From Myxococcota bacterium (GTDB taxonomy: Bacteria; Myxococcota_A; Polyangia; HGW-17): 59,901 bases of DNA. A model generated the notes under the pieces. That model was not told the origin of the DNA. It searched no databases and worked only from the letters and a program-made list of their open reading frames with translations. The stretch is taken from positions 1-59,901 of the forward strand of contig JAHJMN010000143.1 of the NCBI GenBank assembly GCA_018821305.1, read 5' to 3'. Below are positions 11,201 to 21,300 of this stretch, in pieces; position 1 is the first letter of the stretch; every line of letters begins with the position of its first letter. The position numbers and the translations under genes are program-made.

Positions 11201-12549
11201 GCAGATGAATTTCCGTAAGTATCGCCGTCGTTATCTCTGTAATATGTGCCGCAACCGGCATTGCAGGTAGCTCCCGTTTCAACACTGTCATCGCAGTCAT
11301 CTCCAAGATCGCAGCCGAACCCATAGCCATCACCGTCGTCATCGATACATCCAGTGCAGTCATTCCAGTGAGTAGGGCTTGAGTCAAGACAGTCGGTGTT
11401 ATCCGCCACATAGCCTGTGGGCTGAAGGCAGGCAACCATTGAAACACTCGGGTTTCCATATGTATCGCCATCAGCGTCGCGGTACCAGGTACTGCAACTG
11501 TTATGGCAACCGGCTCCCGTAGAAGAACTGTCATCACAATCGGGCCCGAGATCGCAACCGGCTCCATATCCGTCGCCGTCAACATCTGTGCAACCGCCGC
11601 AATCATTCCAGTGATTGGGATTGGCGTCATTACAGTCGGTGTTGTTTGAGACATATCCTGCAGGCTCAATGCAGGTGGTCATAAATACAGAGGAATTACC
11701 GTAACCGTCACCATCGATATCCTGATAAAATACGGTACAACCCGCATGACAGGAGGAACCCGTAATAGTAGAATCGTCACAGTCTTCTCCTGCATCACAA
11801 CCCATACCGTAGCCGTCGCCATCATTATCGATGCAATTATCGCAATCGTTATGGTGCAGTTCTGAATTATCATCGCAGTCATCCGGGTTTGCAACGTAGC
11901 CTTCTGGCTGAATACAGGCTATAACAGAGGCCTGGGAGTCGCCATAAGTATCGCCGTCTACATCAGCATAGAAGGTTTGACAGTTGTCAAAACAACCGGC
12001 ACCCGTTAGGATTCTATCGTCACAGTCATCACCCATATCGCAGCCGCTGCCGTAGCCGTCACCGTCTTCATCGATGCAGGAATCACAATCACTCCAGTGC
12101 ATATTGTCGGTATCGTCGCAGTCATTTGAGTTCGCAACATAGCCTGCGGGCTGGGTACAGGCCATTACTGAGTCGTTTGCATCACCGTAAGTGTCATTAT
12201 CCGTATCAGCAAAAAACTCCTGCTGAAGATTTTCATCAATAATACCATCGCAATCGTTATCGAGTTCATCGCAACTGGTTTCATCAACTTCATAATCTTC
12301 TAAGAGTGAGTAATCCGGCTCTACCCATTGATTTCCATCGCATATTTTAACGCTTCCGGCACAAACACCATCCTGTAAATCCGCAGCGGGAGCTTCCCCT
12401 TCACAGGTATTAGTATTATTAGTGTTGTTTGTGTTATTGGTGTTATTTGTATTGGTATTATTTGTGTTATTACTGTTGTTTGACGGATCGTCATCACACG
12501 AAACAATGAATAACCCGAGGAAAAGTATAAGCAGAAGACTTTTTCTCAT
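8248..12549 (-). CDS. MopE-like metal-binding repeat surface lipoprotein with lamin-tail domain
   Basis: The protein has 1433 residues. A lipoprotein signal ends at LFIVSC (Cys at 18), followed by an Asn/Thr-only linker (about 22-47). Then comes a long array of about 13 modules of the form YYxDxDGDTYGN...CxQPxGYV...DCDD, interleaved with CxDxDGDGYGxGCxxGxDCDD modules and EVCDGxDNNCNGSVDEG modules. These resemble the MopE/Myxococcus putative metal-binding motif, with Asp-rich loops suited to Ca. About 1121-1298 is a lamin-tail domain (VTEVMIQAV..., YFEIYNSS), and 1299-1433 is a beta-sandwich-like end domain. It is probably a surface-exposed, disulfide- and Ca-stabilised stalk. AAGGAG precedes the ATG. 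Confidence 0.88.
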   Translation of the reverse strand: MRKSLLLILFLGLFIVSCDDDPSNNSNNTNNTNTNNTNNTNNTNNTNTCEGEAPAADLQDGVCAGSVKICDGNQWVEPDYSLLEDYEVDETSCDELDNDCDGIIDENLQQEFFADTDNDTYGDANDSVMACTQPAGYVANSNDCDDTDNMHWSDCDSCIDEDGDGYGSGCDMGDDCDDRILTGAGCFDNCQTFYADVDGDTYGDSQASVIACIQPEGYVANPDDCDDNSELHHNDCDNCIDNDGDGYGMGCDAGEDCDDSTITGSSCHAGCTVFYQDIDGDGYGNSSVFMTTCIEPAGYVSNNTDCNDANPNHWNDCGGCTDVDGDGYGAGCDLGPDCDDSSSTGAGCHNSCSTWYRDADGDTYGNPSVSMVACLQPTGYVADNTDCLDSSPTHWNDCTGCIDDDGDGYGFGCDLGDDCDDSVETGATCNAGCGTYYRDNDGDTYGNSSASVTACSQPAGYVTNSSDCNDLNANHWSDCGNCTDADGDNHGPGCDLGPDCDDTLATGTGCHNTCSPFYRDSDGDTYGNPMLSVTRCTVPTGYVANNGDCNDYSASHWSDCSTCLDFDNDNYGSGCNLGPDCDDTVETGAACHTGCNTYYQDSDGDTFGNAGSMRDACSQPAGYVIDLTDCDDTDNTRYPGNAEVCDGKDNNCNGSVDEGVTTTYYQDSDGDTFGNPSVTTQACSQPAGYVVNSGDCNDASAAHWNDCGNCVDNDLDGYGTDCNLGADCDDSIATGSTCHTSCNTYYQDSDGDTYGNPAVTQVACVQPVGYVSNLTDCDDSTNLRYPGNPEICDGLDNNCNGSVDEGVTTTYYQDSDNDGHGNASATTQACSQPGGYVSNSDDCDDTDNARYPGNAEVCDGKDNNCNGSVDEGVTTTYYQDSDNDGHGNASATTQACSQPGGYVSNSDDCDDTDNTRYPGNAEVCDGKDNNCNGTVDEGVKTTYYQDFDGDTFGNPSVSTEACTQPANYVTNSGDCDDSSNAHWNDCGNCLDDDGDNYGAGCNLGADCDDTSAACHTGCGTYYQDSDGDTFGDPAVSAVACSQPVGYVLNNTDCGPSDNTVYPGAPEVCDGQDNNCDSVVDAGTCQSNASCTDDGGTVAAYCSCDANYLELPAEPGVCQEAFSPDLTDLAVTEVMIQAVNSNTPAEGQYFEIYNSSSNQINLEGVGFLVDNFTEDASYVISTTTLLPSGGFMVIALTGDTGLNGGFTANVEFLSMPELNTTGGYIEIYRDSDMASFDLILWDDTWNHVAGKSLNLSPEAVFGADPATLNDDGPHWCQTRFSQLSGGDFGTPGDENDHCLIGWCNLQWPATTTTSEGVNSENIYGQVYEKIGTDSGTDAAGAYAFIKAQLGWGAQGSYAGDSWTWIDATFNANVGNNDEYMAPLNISTAGTYDYTYRMSMDGGLSWIYCDLSGANGHGGSLNYSPVDNGEITVTP
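9715..10310. repeat. Near-identical 198-bp internal repeats in the MopE-like gene
   Basis: The marker CTGATAGTAGGTGGT recurs at 9715, 9913 and 10111, giving a 198-bp (66-codon) period. The two central modules encode nearly identical protein (YYQDSDNDGHGNAS to VDEGV), differing at only a few positions, whereas other modules of the array are well diverged. This indicates recent in-frame duplication or gene conversion inside the coding sequence. Confidence 0.75.
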
Positions 12550-12683
12550 AATGACTCCTTATATTGGCGTTAGCCTGTTGCACATCACAGAGTAAATTTT
12601 CAGTGCACTATTATACCCTTAAAATCTTTGTTATCGACCCTAAAATTGAATTCTTCAGAAAAAATCTACCCCATGGCAGTTTT

Positions 12684-15497
12684 TCAGTTTCCTTTTAATA
12701 TCTCGTGGATTTTCGCTGAAAGCTCGCTCATTGAGAAAGGTTTGTGTATAAAGTTGACGCCATCTTCCAGAATACCCTTTGAAGCAATAACATCTGCAGT
12801 ATATCCGGACATGAACAGGCGATGTATGGAAGGACGCATTTCCATGATTAATGCACTGAGATCCCGCCCGTTCATTCCGGGCATAATGACATCAGTCATT
12901 AGTATATCAATGTTATTTTTGATATTTTTACAAATGCGAAGGGCGTCATTGGGGGTTCGGGCTTTTAAAACTTGATAGCCCATATTTTCCAGCATACCCG
13001 CCGTAACATTGAGGATCATAAGCTCATCTTCAACAAGAAGTACTGTCTCTGAGCCGTGAATAATTTTTATTTCAGGATCATCTGCTTTTTTAACAGGAGT
13101 TTTTAAATCCTCACACACGGGAAGGTAAATCATCACCTGCGTGCCTTTTTTCTCTTCGCTGTCTATTTTTATATAACCGCTATTCTGCTTTACAGCACCA
13201 TAGATAGTTGCAAGTCCAAGACCGGTGCCTTTACCCACACCCTTTGTTGTAAAAAACGGTTCAAAAATGTGAGACAGGGTTTCTTCACTCATTCCATTGC
13301 CGTTGTCAGAGACGGAAAGCCTGATGTATCTACCGAATTCCATATCTTTTTCCGGCATTACATCCCCTTGGGAGAACGAAATATTACTTGTTTGAATGGT
13401 TATCTTACCGCCACCGCCCATGGCATCCCGGGCATTCAAACACAGATTTGCAAGCATCTGATCTACTTGGGCGGGATCAACTTTTACGGGCCATAATTCG
13501 AAAAATGGTTCGAATATCAACTCAATATCCTCGCCGATAAGTCTGCGTATCATGCCAAGCATACCCGAAACAGTTGAATTAACATCAATAACTTTCGGGG
13601 CAATTATTTGTTTCCGAGCAAAGGCGAGGAGTTGGCGAGTCAAGTCCGCAGATCGCTCCGCGGCTCTCTGAATTGAGGAAAGCTCGTGGTAGAGGCTGTT
13701 TTCGGGCTCCGTTTCCGACAGGGCAAGTTCCACATGTCCCAGGATGACTGACAGCATATTGTTGAAATCGTGAGCGACACCACCCGCAAGACGTCCAATA
13801 GATTCCAGTTTTCTCGACTGGATAAGTTCTGCTGATAGCTTTTCTCTTTCTTCCTCAATTGTTTTTCTTGCCGTTATATCCTCGGCACAACAGACAACAT
13901 AATCCACACTTCCTCCGGAATGAAAAATTGGGGTCTGTGAAATTGAAAGAAAATGCTTTTCTCCCTGGTAATCTGTAAGCCATTCTTCCCTTGAGGAGAC
14001 TTTATTCCCCGAGAATGCCGGCTTACTCAATTCTCGAATAAAATTTACTTTGTCCTGGGCAATGCATTCATCGAGACGTTTAAACGCCAATTTATCAATA
14101 TCTTTACCCATGAAATCAGCATGAGCTTTATTTACTGCACCATAGGTATTTTCATCCGTGAGATACCAGATTTGAGTTGGAATATTGTCTAAAAGAATCC
14201 GTTTCGATGTCGTGGATTTTTCAAGGTCACTTCGGGCATTTTCTGTTTCCCTGAGCATTTTCCTGATTTTTCGTCTGGCAATTTCAGATTCCTTTAACCG
14301 CTGTTTCTGAATCAGCGTTTCATTTGCCATTAATTCAGCCAGACCTTTTTTCATATTTAAAAGAGAATCTGAAAGACAGGAAAGAGGATTCTCTGGAGAA
14401 AGGAGATCCCCTGGAAAGTTTATATCTTCCTGCCAGTGCATTGCACCAAAAACATTGGCGAGTTCTTTTAAATCTTTTTTACTGACCACAATGTCTCTGA
14501 CTGTGGTCTGCCCTTCTCCGGAAGATATGAAATTATTCAATTTATAGAAAGCTTCATCCAGATCATTAACTAAAATTATCCTCTGCTGAATGAAAGGAGC
14601 AAAAAGCCTGATAGCAATTTTGTTTATTCTATCGGGACGAATTGCAATCTGAACTGACTTGTCATGGCCATAAAGCCTGTTTACTCTTTCAGCTTCTTTA
14701 GCAAAAAGATGTCTCAGACGAATAGAATTGATGGGAGCAAGTTCGGTATAATCAACCATTATAAATGGGATATTACTGAAATTATTATCCTTTATTACTT
14801 TTTCAAGAAGGGCACCACATCGGTGGATGTCTTGCGCTTGAGTAAGGTTGCCGTGCATGGAAATATAGAATAGTTTACCACTTATCCCGCCCAGACGATA
14901 ACGCAGATTAGCCTCATTGCGGTATTCCCACTCGGGGTTGAAGAAAACATCTTCAAAAACAATTTTTTCTGAAGTACCGGGAAGGGCATCATTAGTTTTT
15001 ATTTTATGCTCATTTATTATCTCCAATGCAGTAAAAACAGCAGACGCGTAATCTTCCTTAACTTCGATTTTGAGGCCGGGATTAAAGAATCTCAGCCCTT
15101 TCAGGATAATTTTTTTTACCCGGGAATAATCCTGGATCATGACTATCCCGGACAGGGAATCACCGTGAGAAAGCAGAGTTGATACCTGACTTTTCAGAGC
15201 ATGAGCAGGCATAAACCCTTTGACTGTGCGAAGGTTTATTACAATAACGTACTTATCTGAAATTCCAGATTGTTTACAAAAATCCCTGAAGAGATTATCC
15301 ATCTTTTCCGGTTGGCAGTTTTTAAAATGGCCACGGTAATCCACAAAGATTATGGCCTCTCCGATTTTATTTATTGTGACAATGCAGTCTTTATCTATTT
15401 CCTTATCGGTAAATAATGGAATTGAAAGTACAGGCAATCCTGTGAAGGAACATACAGTTGTTACACCAACGGGTGTTTTTTCCATGGGGGTCGTCAT
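12684..15497 (-). CDS. Soluble hybrid histidine kinase / response regulator
   Basis: The protein has 937 residues and no membrane segment. Residues about 36-165 and 199-325 look like two related alpha/beta domains of STAS-like pattern. These are followed by a coiled-coil-like linker (about 380-430), a PAS domain (about 435-545), HisKA with phospho-acceptor His576 (GGVAHDFNN), HATPase with N box (LCLNARDAM), G1 (DNGNGM) and G2 (GKGTGLGL), and a C-terminal receiver with Asp869 and Lys919. It therefore belongs to the NtrB/PAS hybrid class and can relay phosphate internally. No ribosome-binding site clearly chooses between the ATG at 15497 and the one four codons later. It is encoded 149 bp downstream of the toroid-enzyme gene on the same strand. 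The stimulus is unknown. Confidence 0.88.
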   Translation of the reverse strand: MTTPMEKTPVGVTTVCSFTGLPVLSIPLFTDKEIDKDCIVTINKIGEAIIFVDYRGHFKNCQPEKMDNLFRDFCKQSGISDKYVIVINLRTVKGFMPAHALKSQVSTLLSHGDSLSGIVMIQDYSRVKKIILKGLRFFNPGLKIEVKEDYASAVFTALEIINEHKIKTNDALPGTSEKIVFEDVFFNPEWEYRNEANLRYRLGGISGKLFYISMHGNLTQAQDIHRCGALLEKVIKDNNFSNIPFIMVDYTELAPINSIRLRHLFAKEAERVNRLYGHDKSVQIAIRPDRINKIAIRLFAPFIQQRIILVNDLDEAFYKLNNFISSGEGQTTVRDIVVSKKDLKELANVFGAMHWQEDINFPGDLLSPENPLSCLSDSLLNMKKGLAELMANETLIQKQRLKESEIARRKIRKMLRETENARSDLEKSTTSKRILLDNIPTQIWYLTDENTYGAVNKAHADFMGKDIDKLAFKRLDECIAQDKVNFIRELSKPAFSGNKVSSREEWLTDYQGEKHFLSISQTPIFHSGGSVDYVVCCAEDITARKTIEEEREKLSAELIQSRKLESIGRLAGGVAHDFNNMLSVILGHVELALSETEPENSLYHELSSIQRAAERSADLTRQLLAFARKQIIAPKVIDVNSTVSGMLGMIRRLIGEDIELIFEPFFELWPVKVDPAQVDQMLANLCLNARDAMGGGGKITIQTSNISFSQGDVMPEKDMEFGRYIRLSVSDNGNGMSEETLSHIFEPFFTTKGVGKGTGLGLATIYGAVKQNSGYIKIDSEEKKGTQVMIYLPVCEDLKTPVKKADDPEIKIIHGSETVLLVEDELMILNVTAGMLENMGYQVLKARTPNDALRICKNIKNNIDILMTDVIMPGMNGRDLSALIMEMRPSIHRLFMSGYTADVIASKGILEDGVNFIHKPFSMSELSAKIHEILKGN

Positions 15498-15646
15498 CCA
15501 TTCAATGGCTTTGTCGTCTTAAAAGATTTGACCGAACGAAAACGCTCTTGAATGAATATTACTTAAAAATTATTCCCATTTCATCAGAAATTTATACTCT
15601 GTATAACAAACAAATCATTTCCGACAATATCACCGTGGAGATGCTG

Positions 15647-17314
15647 CTATGCGATTACTCTTTCAATGGAAACTTCACCGGTATCGCGAAGCGTGTCAAG
15701 TTCCGCCCGGGTGAGAGTCCGGCCGGCTACTTCAAGTTCCATTGGTTGGAAATATCGGGATTGTGGAACATAACGAACGGGAAGTTCTTCTCCAAGTATA
15801 ATCGTTTCGATATCAAGACCTTTACGGCAGGATATTCGGTCGATAACGCGAAGACCATCCACTTCAAGTCTCAGATTCCGTACAAGGGAAATGGGAGCTG
15901 TTTTATTGCGAAGCATGAGAATTTTCCGGATTCCGCCCTTAATGTGGTTGGCACTTTTGTGATGCCAGCCCAGAGCTGCCATACCAGCCCGGAAGACTGT
16001 CATTTTCAAAGGATCAAAAGTCTGTGAAGACATGGTAAAACATCTTGCTTTGACTTGAGCTTCAACTCCCTGAATAGAGAAATTTTTCTCATCGTCAATC
16101 CAGGAAGAAGTGAAAAATGTACCGTTCTTAAGTCGCCCACTGATTCCCGTATCAGAGGCTATTATTTTTCCTTCTTTCGAACCAACATCAAAGAGTTTAA
16201 AGTTTCCGCCCCGGGCGAGATTAGCTACTATCCAGTATTTTCCACGCTTTGCACCCCATATTCCTGCGTCGGCAATATTGAATGAAGAATCACCAGCCTC
16301 CTGGAAGGGTAAAAGAGGAAGATCGCCACCCCGGGGAGCAAAATCCCTCGCCGCAAAAAGAAACTCAGGAATTCGATAAACAAAGTATCGCTCTGCCTGT
16401 AAAGCGGGATAGACGCTGGCACCTTTTTTAAAACCAGCCAGCATATGGTTCGCCTGCGCTAGAGCAATAGGATGTTCCCTGCCTAATATTTCGTAACCAT
16501 GAGGATAAAAGTGCAGAGTTTCTCGGGACCCGAGTGTTCCTCCGTAGTGGTGGTCGGGATAGACGAAATACTTCGTAACATCCAGTGCTTTAACAGCAAT
16601 ATCATATAGTTCTTTATCAAAGCGTGCCTGGCATGTTCGACCGATGAAGGAAATTGTAGCACTCAGATACCCTGGATCAATACCATCATATTCCAGGCAC
16701 CACCCCTCGGGATGACAGTACTTCATAAACTCTGCTTTTCGTTCTTCGTAAAGAGGCTCAAACTCTCTAGCGTCTAGAAGTTCAATGGCTTCGCGCAGAG
16801 GCAAAATCGCCATAGCATGATGATTTGCAAGAACACCGATTTCATCATTTTCCCCGAGAAATCGCGCGGCACGATACATGGTTTTTCGGATTGTTGCCAT
16901 TTCCTGAGGATTTAGAAGAGACTCTACAGATTTGTAAGCATGAACCATGCTGTGGAGTAGAAAGCCCGTAGGCCCGGCCCAACCTCGCTCATTTGGATAA
17001 AACTCATCATATGAGCCATCAGAATGCTGAATCTGTGCAAGATACATCAGGCCCGCTTTAATCCACTGTCCTACTTTTGGATGGGCATAATAAGGACTCC
17101 CGATACCGTCAGTGGTATAAGCCAGAGTCAAACCAAGTATACCGTACTGTGCTATGGCAGATGGAAAATCAACAGCTCTCGCAAGCCAGTATTCGCGATT
17201 TGCACAGCCATAGGTTTTTGAAAGGGGATTTCTGTCCATCGTTGAAAGAAATCTTGGTATTTGATCAAGAGCGTGACCTATATATATGTTTTTCAAATTA
17301 TCAGTCTTCTTCAT
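15647..17314 (-). CDS. Putative (alpha/alpha)-toroid polysaccharide lyase-like protein
   Basis: The protein has 555 residues and no signal peptide. The N-terminal half is helical with motifs reminiscent of heparinase/alginate-lyase toroids: SPYYAHPKVGQWIKAGLMYL, HSDGSYDEFYPNERGWAGPT, and VLANHHAMA with Asn164-His165-His166 in a typical catalytic context. The C-terminal half is beta-rich, as in the beta-sandwich of the heparinase II/III family. The likely role is polysaccharide processing, but the assignment rests on fold-level features and could be a GH88/105-like or uncharacterised toroid. The gene starts inside the 3' end of rimI (14-bp overlap), so it belongs to the same operon. Cytoplasmic location is odd for a lyase. 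Confidence 0.55.
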   Translation of the reverse strand: MKKTDNLKNIYIGHALDQIPRFLSTMDRNPLSKTYGCANREYWLARAVDFPSAIAQYGILGLTLAYTTDGIGSPYYAHPKVGQWIKAGLMYLAQIQHSDGSYDEFYPNERGWAGPTGFLLHSMVHAYKSVESLLNPQEMATIRKTMYRAARFLGENDEIGVLANHHAMAILPLREAIELLDAREFEPLYEERKAEFMKYCHPEGWCLEYDGIDPGYLSATISFIGRTCQARFDKELYDIAVKALDVTKYFVYPDHHYGGTLGSRETLHFYPHGYEILGREHPIALAQANHMLAGFKKGASVYPALQAERYFVYRIPEFLFAARDFAPRGGDLPLLPFQEAGDSSFNIADAGIWGAKRGKYWIVANLARGGNFKLFDVGSKEGKIIASDTGISGRLKNGTFFTSSWIDDEKNFSIQGVEAQVKARCFTMSSQTFDPLKMTVFRAGMAALGWHHKSANHIKGGIRKILMLRNKTAPISLVRNLRLEVDGLRVIDRISCRKGLDIETIILGEELPVRYVPQSRYFQPMELEVAGRTLTRAELDTLRDTGEVSIERVIA

Positions 17315-17795
17315 TATTATCAGTTTCTTTCAGGTAATAAGTATATAGCAGGGCATCTTCCCCGGTGTCAGAATAATAGCGGGGACGCTTTCCTACAAGA
17401 GTAAAACCCGTTTTCTCATACAGTGATATGGCCGCAAGATTATTTATCCTTACTTCCAGATACACAAACTGGCAAATTACAGCATGGGCCTGACCTAAAA
17501 TATAATCAATAAGCACCTTCGCAAAGCCCTGTCTTCGAAACTCAGGATTAACAGCTATATTAAGAATGTGAATTTCATCCTCAACGAGCCAGAAAACGGA
17601 AAAAGCATACAGGGTAGTTTCGCCGGGATCGGTTATCCCGATAGTAAAACTGTAATCAAGCCCCATTTCAGAGATGAATGCTGTCTTGGACCACGGATTT
17701 CCGAAGGACTTCCGTTCAATATCTAGAAGTTGAGACAACCACGTTTTATCGAGTTCTATTATTTGAAATTCAAGTGCCGCCATCGGATTCTTCAT
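17301..17795 (-). CDS. rimI: Ribosomal-protein-alanine N-acetyltransferase RimI
   Basis: The protein has 164 residues, a normal length for RimI, which acetylates the N-terminal alanine of ribosomal protein S18 and related targets. GNAT signatures are clear: HILNIAVNPEFRRQGFAK (acetyl-CoA-binding motif A) and VYLEVRINNLAAISLYEKTG, followed by the RimI-typical RPRYYSDTGEDALLY ending. The start overlaps the end of engB by 26 bp; an alternative ATG four codons in would shorten the overlap to 14 bp. It is translationally coupled in the TPR-engB-rimI-toroid gene string. Confidence 0.9.
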   Translation of the reverse strand: MKNPMAALEFQIIELDKTWLSQLLDIERKSFGNPWSKTAFISEMGLDYSFTIGITDPGETTLYAFSVFWLVEDEIHILNIAVNPEFRRQGFAKVLIDYILGQAHAVICQFVYLEVRINNLAAISLYEKTGFTLVGKRPRYYSDTGEDALLYTYYLKETDNNEED

Positions 17796-18393
17796 TTACC
17801 AGAGAAATGACTTTTCTCCAAATATCATCAATGCCAAGAGGCTTTAATGAACTGAACATCACAGGACGCATTCCACAAGCTTCGGTAACACTGATACTGG
17901 CTTTACCCCAATGGGTTTTCGGAATCTGATCAACCTTTGTTAATACCGGGAACACTTTTATATTATTAATCTTTAACCATTCAATAAATTCATACTCATC
18001 CTCGGAAACATCCCGACGAGCATCAAAAAGAAGAAAAACAGCCTTGAGCATGGTGCGACTTTGCAGATAATCAGTGATAAAAGTACCCCATTCCTCACGC
18101 ATACTCATTGGAACTTTCGCATAACCGTACCCGGGAAGATCTGCCACTACAAGAGAAGGTCCATCCTTAACATCTACCCGGAAAAAATTTATTTCCCTGG
18201 TTCTTCCGGGAGTACGACTAACTTTTACCATTTTTCGATTATTAAATAGTAACCTCAGAAGGCTTGATTTTCCAACATTGCTCTTGCCTGCCACCGCGAA
18301 TTCAATGCTTTCATCATTAGCAGGAAGATTTGAAACGGATGTAGAACCTTTTATAAAAGTTACTTCGGATAGTACTACTGGAATCTTAATCAT
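17770..18393 (-). CDS. engB: Ribosome biogenesis GTP-binding protein EngB (YihA/YsxC)
   Basis: The protein has 207 residues. This GTPase assists large ribosomal subunit assembly. Visible motifs are G1 GKSNVGKSS (residues 36-44), switch region PGRTREINFF, G3 DLPGYGYAKV and G4 TKVDQIP. Length and motif order match the family. The start ATG overlaps the stop of the giant TPR gene (ATGA, 18390-18393), so it is translationally coupled to it, an unusual partner for engB. Confidence 0.95.
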   Translation of the reverse strand: MIKIPVVLSEVTFIKGSTSVSNLPANDESIEFAVAGKSNVGKSSLLRLLFNNRKMVKVSRTPGRTREINFFRVDVKDGPSLVVADLPGYGYAKVPMSMREEWGTFITDYLQSRTMLKAVFLLFDARRDVSEDEYEFIEWLKINNIKVFPVLTKVDQIPKTHWGKASISVTEACGMRPVMFSSLKPLGIDDIWRKVISLVNEESDGGT

Positions 18394-21300
18394 TGAATCT
18401 GTTCAAGAAATGCTTTGATTTCTGCATTGGAGGGATCTTCCGTGAGACCACGTTGAGCACTTGCTTTTGCTTTTGCCGCATTACCCATAAGAAGGTCAAT
18501 TCTGGCTATTTCAAGGAAAATTTCACCCTTGGTAATGACACCGTCGATCTTCTGGAATAAAAGGGCACGGAACAGTTTCTGTCCCTGATCATGATTACCA
18601 ACCTTAACATTGCATTTTGCCATTGCGATGAGATTAGGCACGTAAGTAGGATCAAGTTTCTGTGCTTTTGTATAATAATCCAGAGCACCCTCGTTATCAC
18701 TTTGCCCTTCACGGATTCCGCCAAGGCGTTGATAAATTGAGGCAAGATCCTTTTTGGCATTGCGATCTTTTGCAAGTTCATCACAAAGGGAATTATAAAT
18801 CTGTTCTGCCTGAGAATAATTCCCACCGGCAAAGTAAGCATCCCCAAGTTGTTTCTTTACTTCGATGTTCTCGGGATCAAGACCGGTAGCCTCTTCGAGA
18901 TATGGGAAAGCTGCTTCGCCAGCACCCATTTTTACGTAAAGATCTGCAAGTTCAAGAAGAGCCGGCAGTCGGTCTTCCTTCTCAGTGACATATGGCAGAC
19001 GATTTTGATAAAGCTTCACAAGCATCTGCTCATCATGTTTGGTAGTGGCAATTTCTTTAAGTTTATTGAAGGAATCCGAATGTTTAGGATAGAGCCTCAG
19101 AGCTTCCTGCCAACGAACAATCGCTGTTTCCTCATCTCCCAATTTAAGTGCCACATTACCACGACGGAATGCAAGTTCGGCACCCTCACTTCCCTTGGGC
19201 TCGAGCAGTGCTGCTTTTTCAAGATATTGTTGACATTTTTCCCACTCTTCACGGTTTTCATGCAGGCGGGCCAGTCCCGTAAGTGCCGTCACATTGCCAC
19301 CGTCACGATCAAGTATTTCTTCAAGAATCTTAAGAGCTTCATCTCCATTTTCGAGATTTTCCTCCCAAATTCTTGCTATTTTATCCAGCATGACTACTTC
19401 CATGCTGCTTTCACCAACAGACCCGAAATACGCTGCTCGTTTTCTAAGCACTTCAATTAAATCATAATACCTTTCAGCAGCAGTGTAGATCTCTGATAGT
19501 TTATCAAAAACTTTGTCGTGATCCGGCTTGATATCAAGAATCTGATTATAATAATCAGCGGCATCATCCGGCTCGTTAAGGGAATTAATACAGAGATTTG
19601 CCAGGGCAAGATACGTTTCCACTTTCGTGTCATCGTCTGATGCCATGGAAAGTTTTGTAAAGTACATGTCCTTAATGGAATCCCAATCCTGTCGATTCTT
19701 GAATATCTTCATCATCTGATTGAAGGCTTCAGTATCTCCAGGAACCGCATCGAAAGCATCTCTCCAGGCTTCTTCAGCTTTATCAGGCTTATCAAGTTTC
19801 TCATCGTAAATCCGTGCGATGCGTTTGCGAACTTCCTGAATATCTTCGACTTCCTGAAGGTAATTCATGTGAATACCAAGAATATCTACAAGATCGTTCC
19901 AGTAATCCATGGATTCATAAAGCCTTATCAATTGAGTGCGGCAGTTGAGATCCATTTCATCCATCTCCAGAAGCTCTTTCCATGCCTTCAGAGCTCTTGG
20001 CATATCATTCAGATTGATTTCATAGAGTCTGGCAATTTCTTCCAGAATCGGCTTTTTCACTTCCGGGTCATACTCAACTTGCGATCTTCGGTCGAGGATA
20101 CGAACAAGATCAGATATTGAATCTGACATGCGATAAATTTCTTCCAGAGCTTTGAGAGCAGTGATGTTTTCATCTTCACGACGAAGAACTTCACCGTACA
20201 TTTTCTCAGCTCCAGAAGTATCACCGGCTCTGAGACAAAGTTCAGCTGTTTTCTGAGCAGCATTTACTGAAGCAATATCATCCATTTCTTTTGATAACGC
20301 CCCGGTAACGGCTTCCACGACTAGAGTTATTTTCCCTGCCATTTCGGCTGTATTCATGAATTCATCAAGATATGTTGGGTCTTCCGGGCTATATGCAAAA
20401 GCTTTCTGCCAGAAACTGATGGAAGAATCCATATCGCCAGCGCTGGCCGCTGTCTGGGCTGCCTTTGCCATAAATGCTGACTTATCTGTTGCATCTTCCA
20501 CAAGGCTTGCCCTCGCTTCATAAAGCTTGATAAGTTTTTCCGGACGTGACAATCGTTCATAGACGGGTTCAAGAACATCGAGTACTTCACCAAGGACTTC
20601 CGCAGAAGCATTGAACATTGATTCCAGAGCAATGATGCTGTCTGAGTGATCCGGATTCAAATCCAGAGCCATTCTGAATGCACTGACTGCTTCTGTTGGA
20701 TTATCAAGCTTTTCATTTAAAAGCTTACCTAATCTATACTGGTAGAGCGCCTTCTCATCCGTACCGTCCGCAGTATTTGCTTCCATTTCAAGAAGTTCTG
20801 AGAGTTTTTCCCACTTCTCAGTGGCTATCAACAACCTGTCAAGTTCGTTCATAACACCAAGATTAGTCGGTACATTCTCAACCAGTTTATCGAGGGTCTT
20901 GACGGCATCTTCAAGTTGCTCAAGATTCAACTCAAAAATTCTGGACTGGGTAAGCATAAGTCTGGTCTTCAGTTCTTCATCATAAATGTCTTCAGTGATC
21001 TCTGAATATAACTCTGTGAGAGATTTCCACCCATTAATTATTTCAGCCAGCCGATGGAGTTGCATTTCCGTAGACTGATTTTCCGGCTCAATTCTAAAGA
21101 GTCTGCCCCAATGATTGAAGGCATCCTGATTATTATTTGTTTTCTCATACAATCCTGCAAGATTATAGAGATATCTCTTCATATCTTCAGGCTGAATTTC
21201 CTTCTGAATGAGTTCGGAATATAGTTTTATTAGAGATTCATCATCACCAAGGGAAGTATATAACGGCTCAAGAATTGATGCGGCGGCACTACTGAAATCA

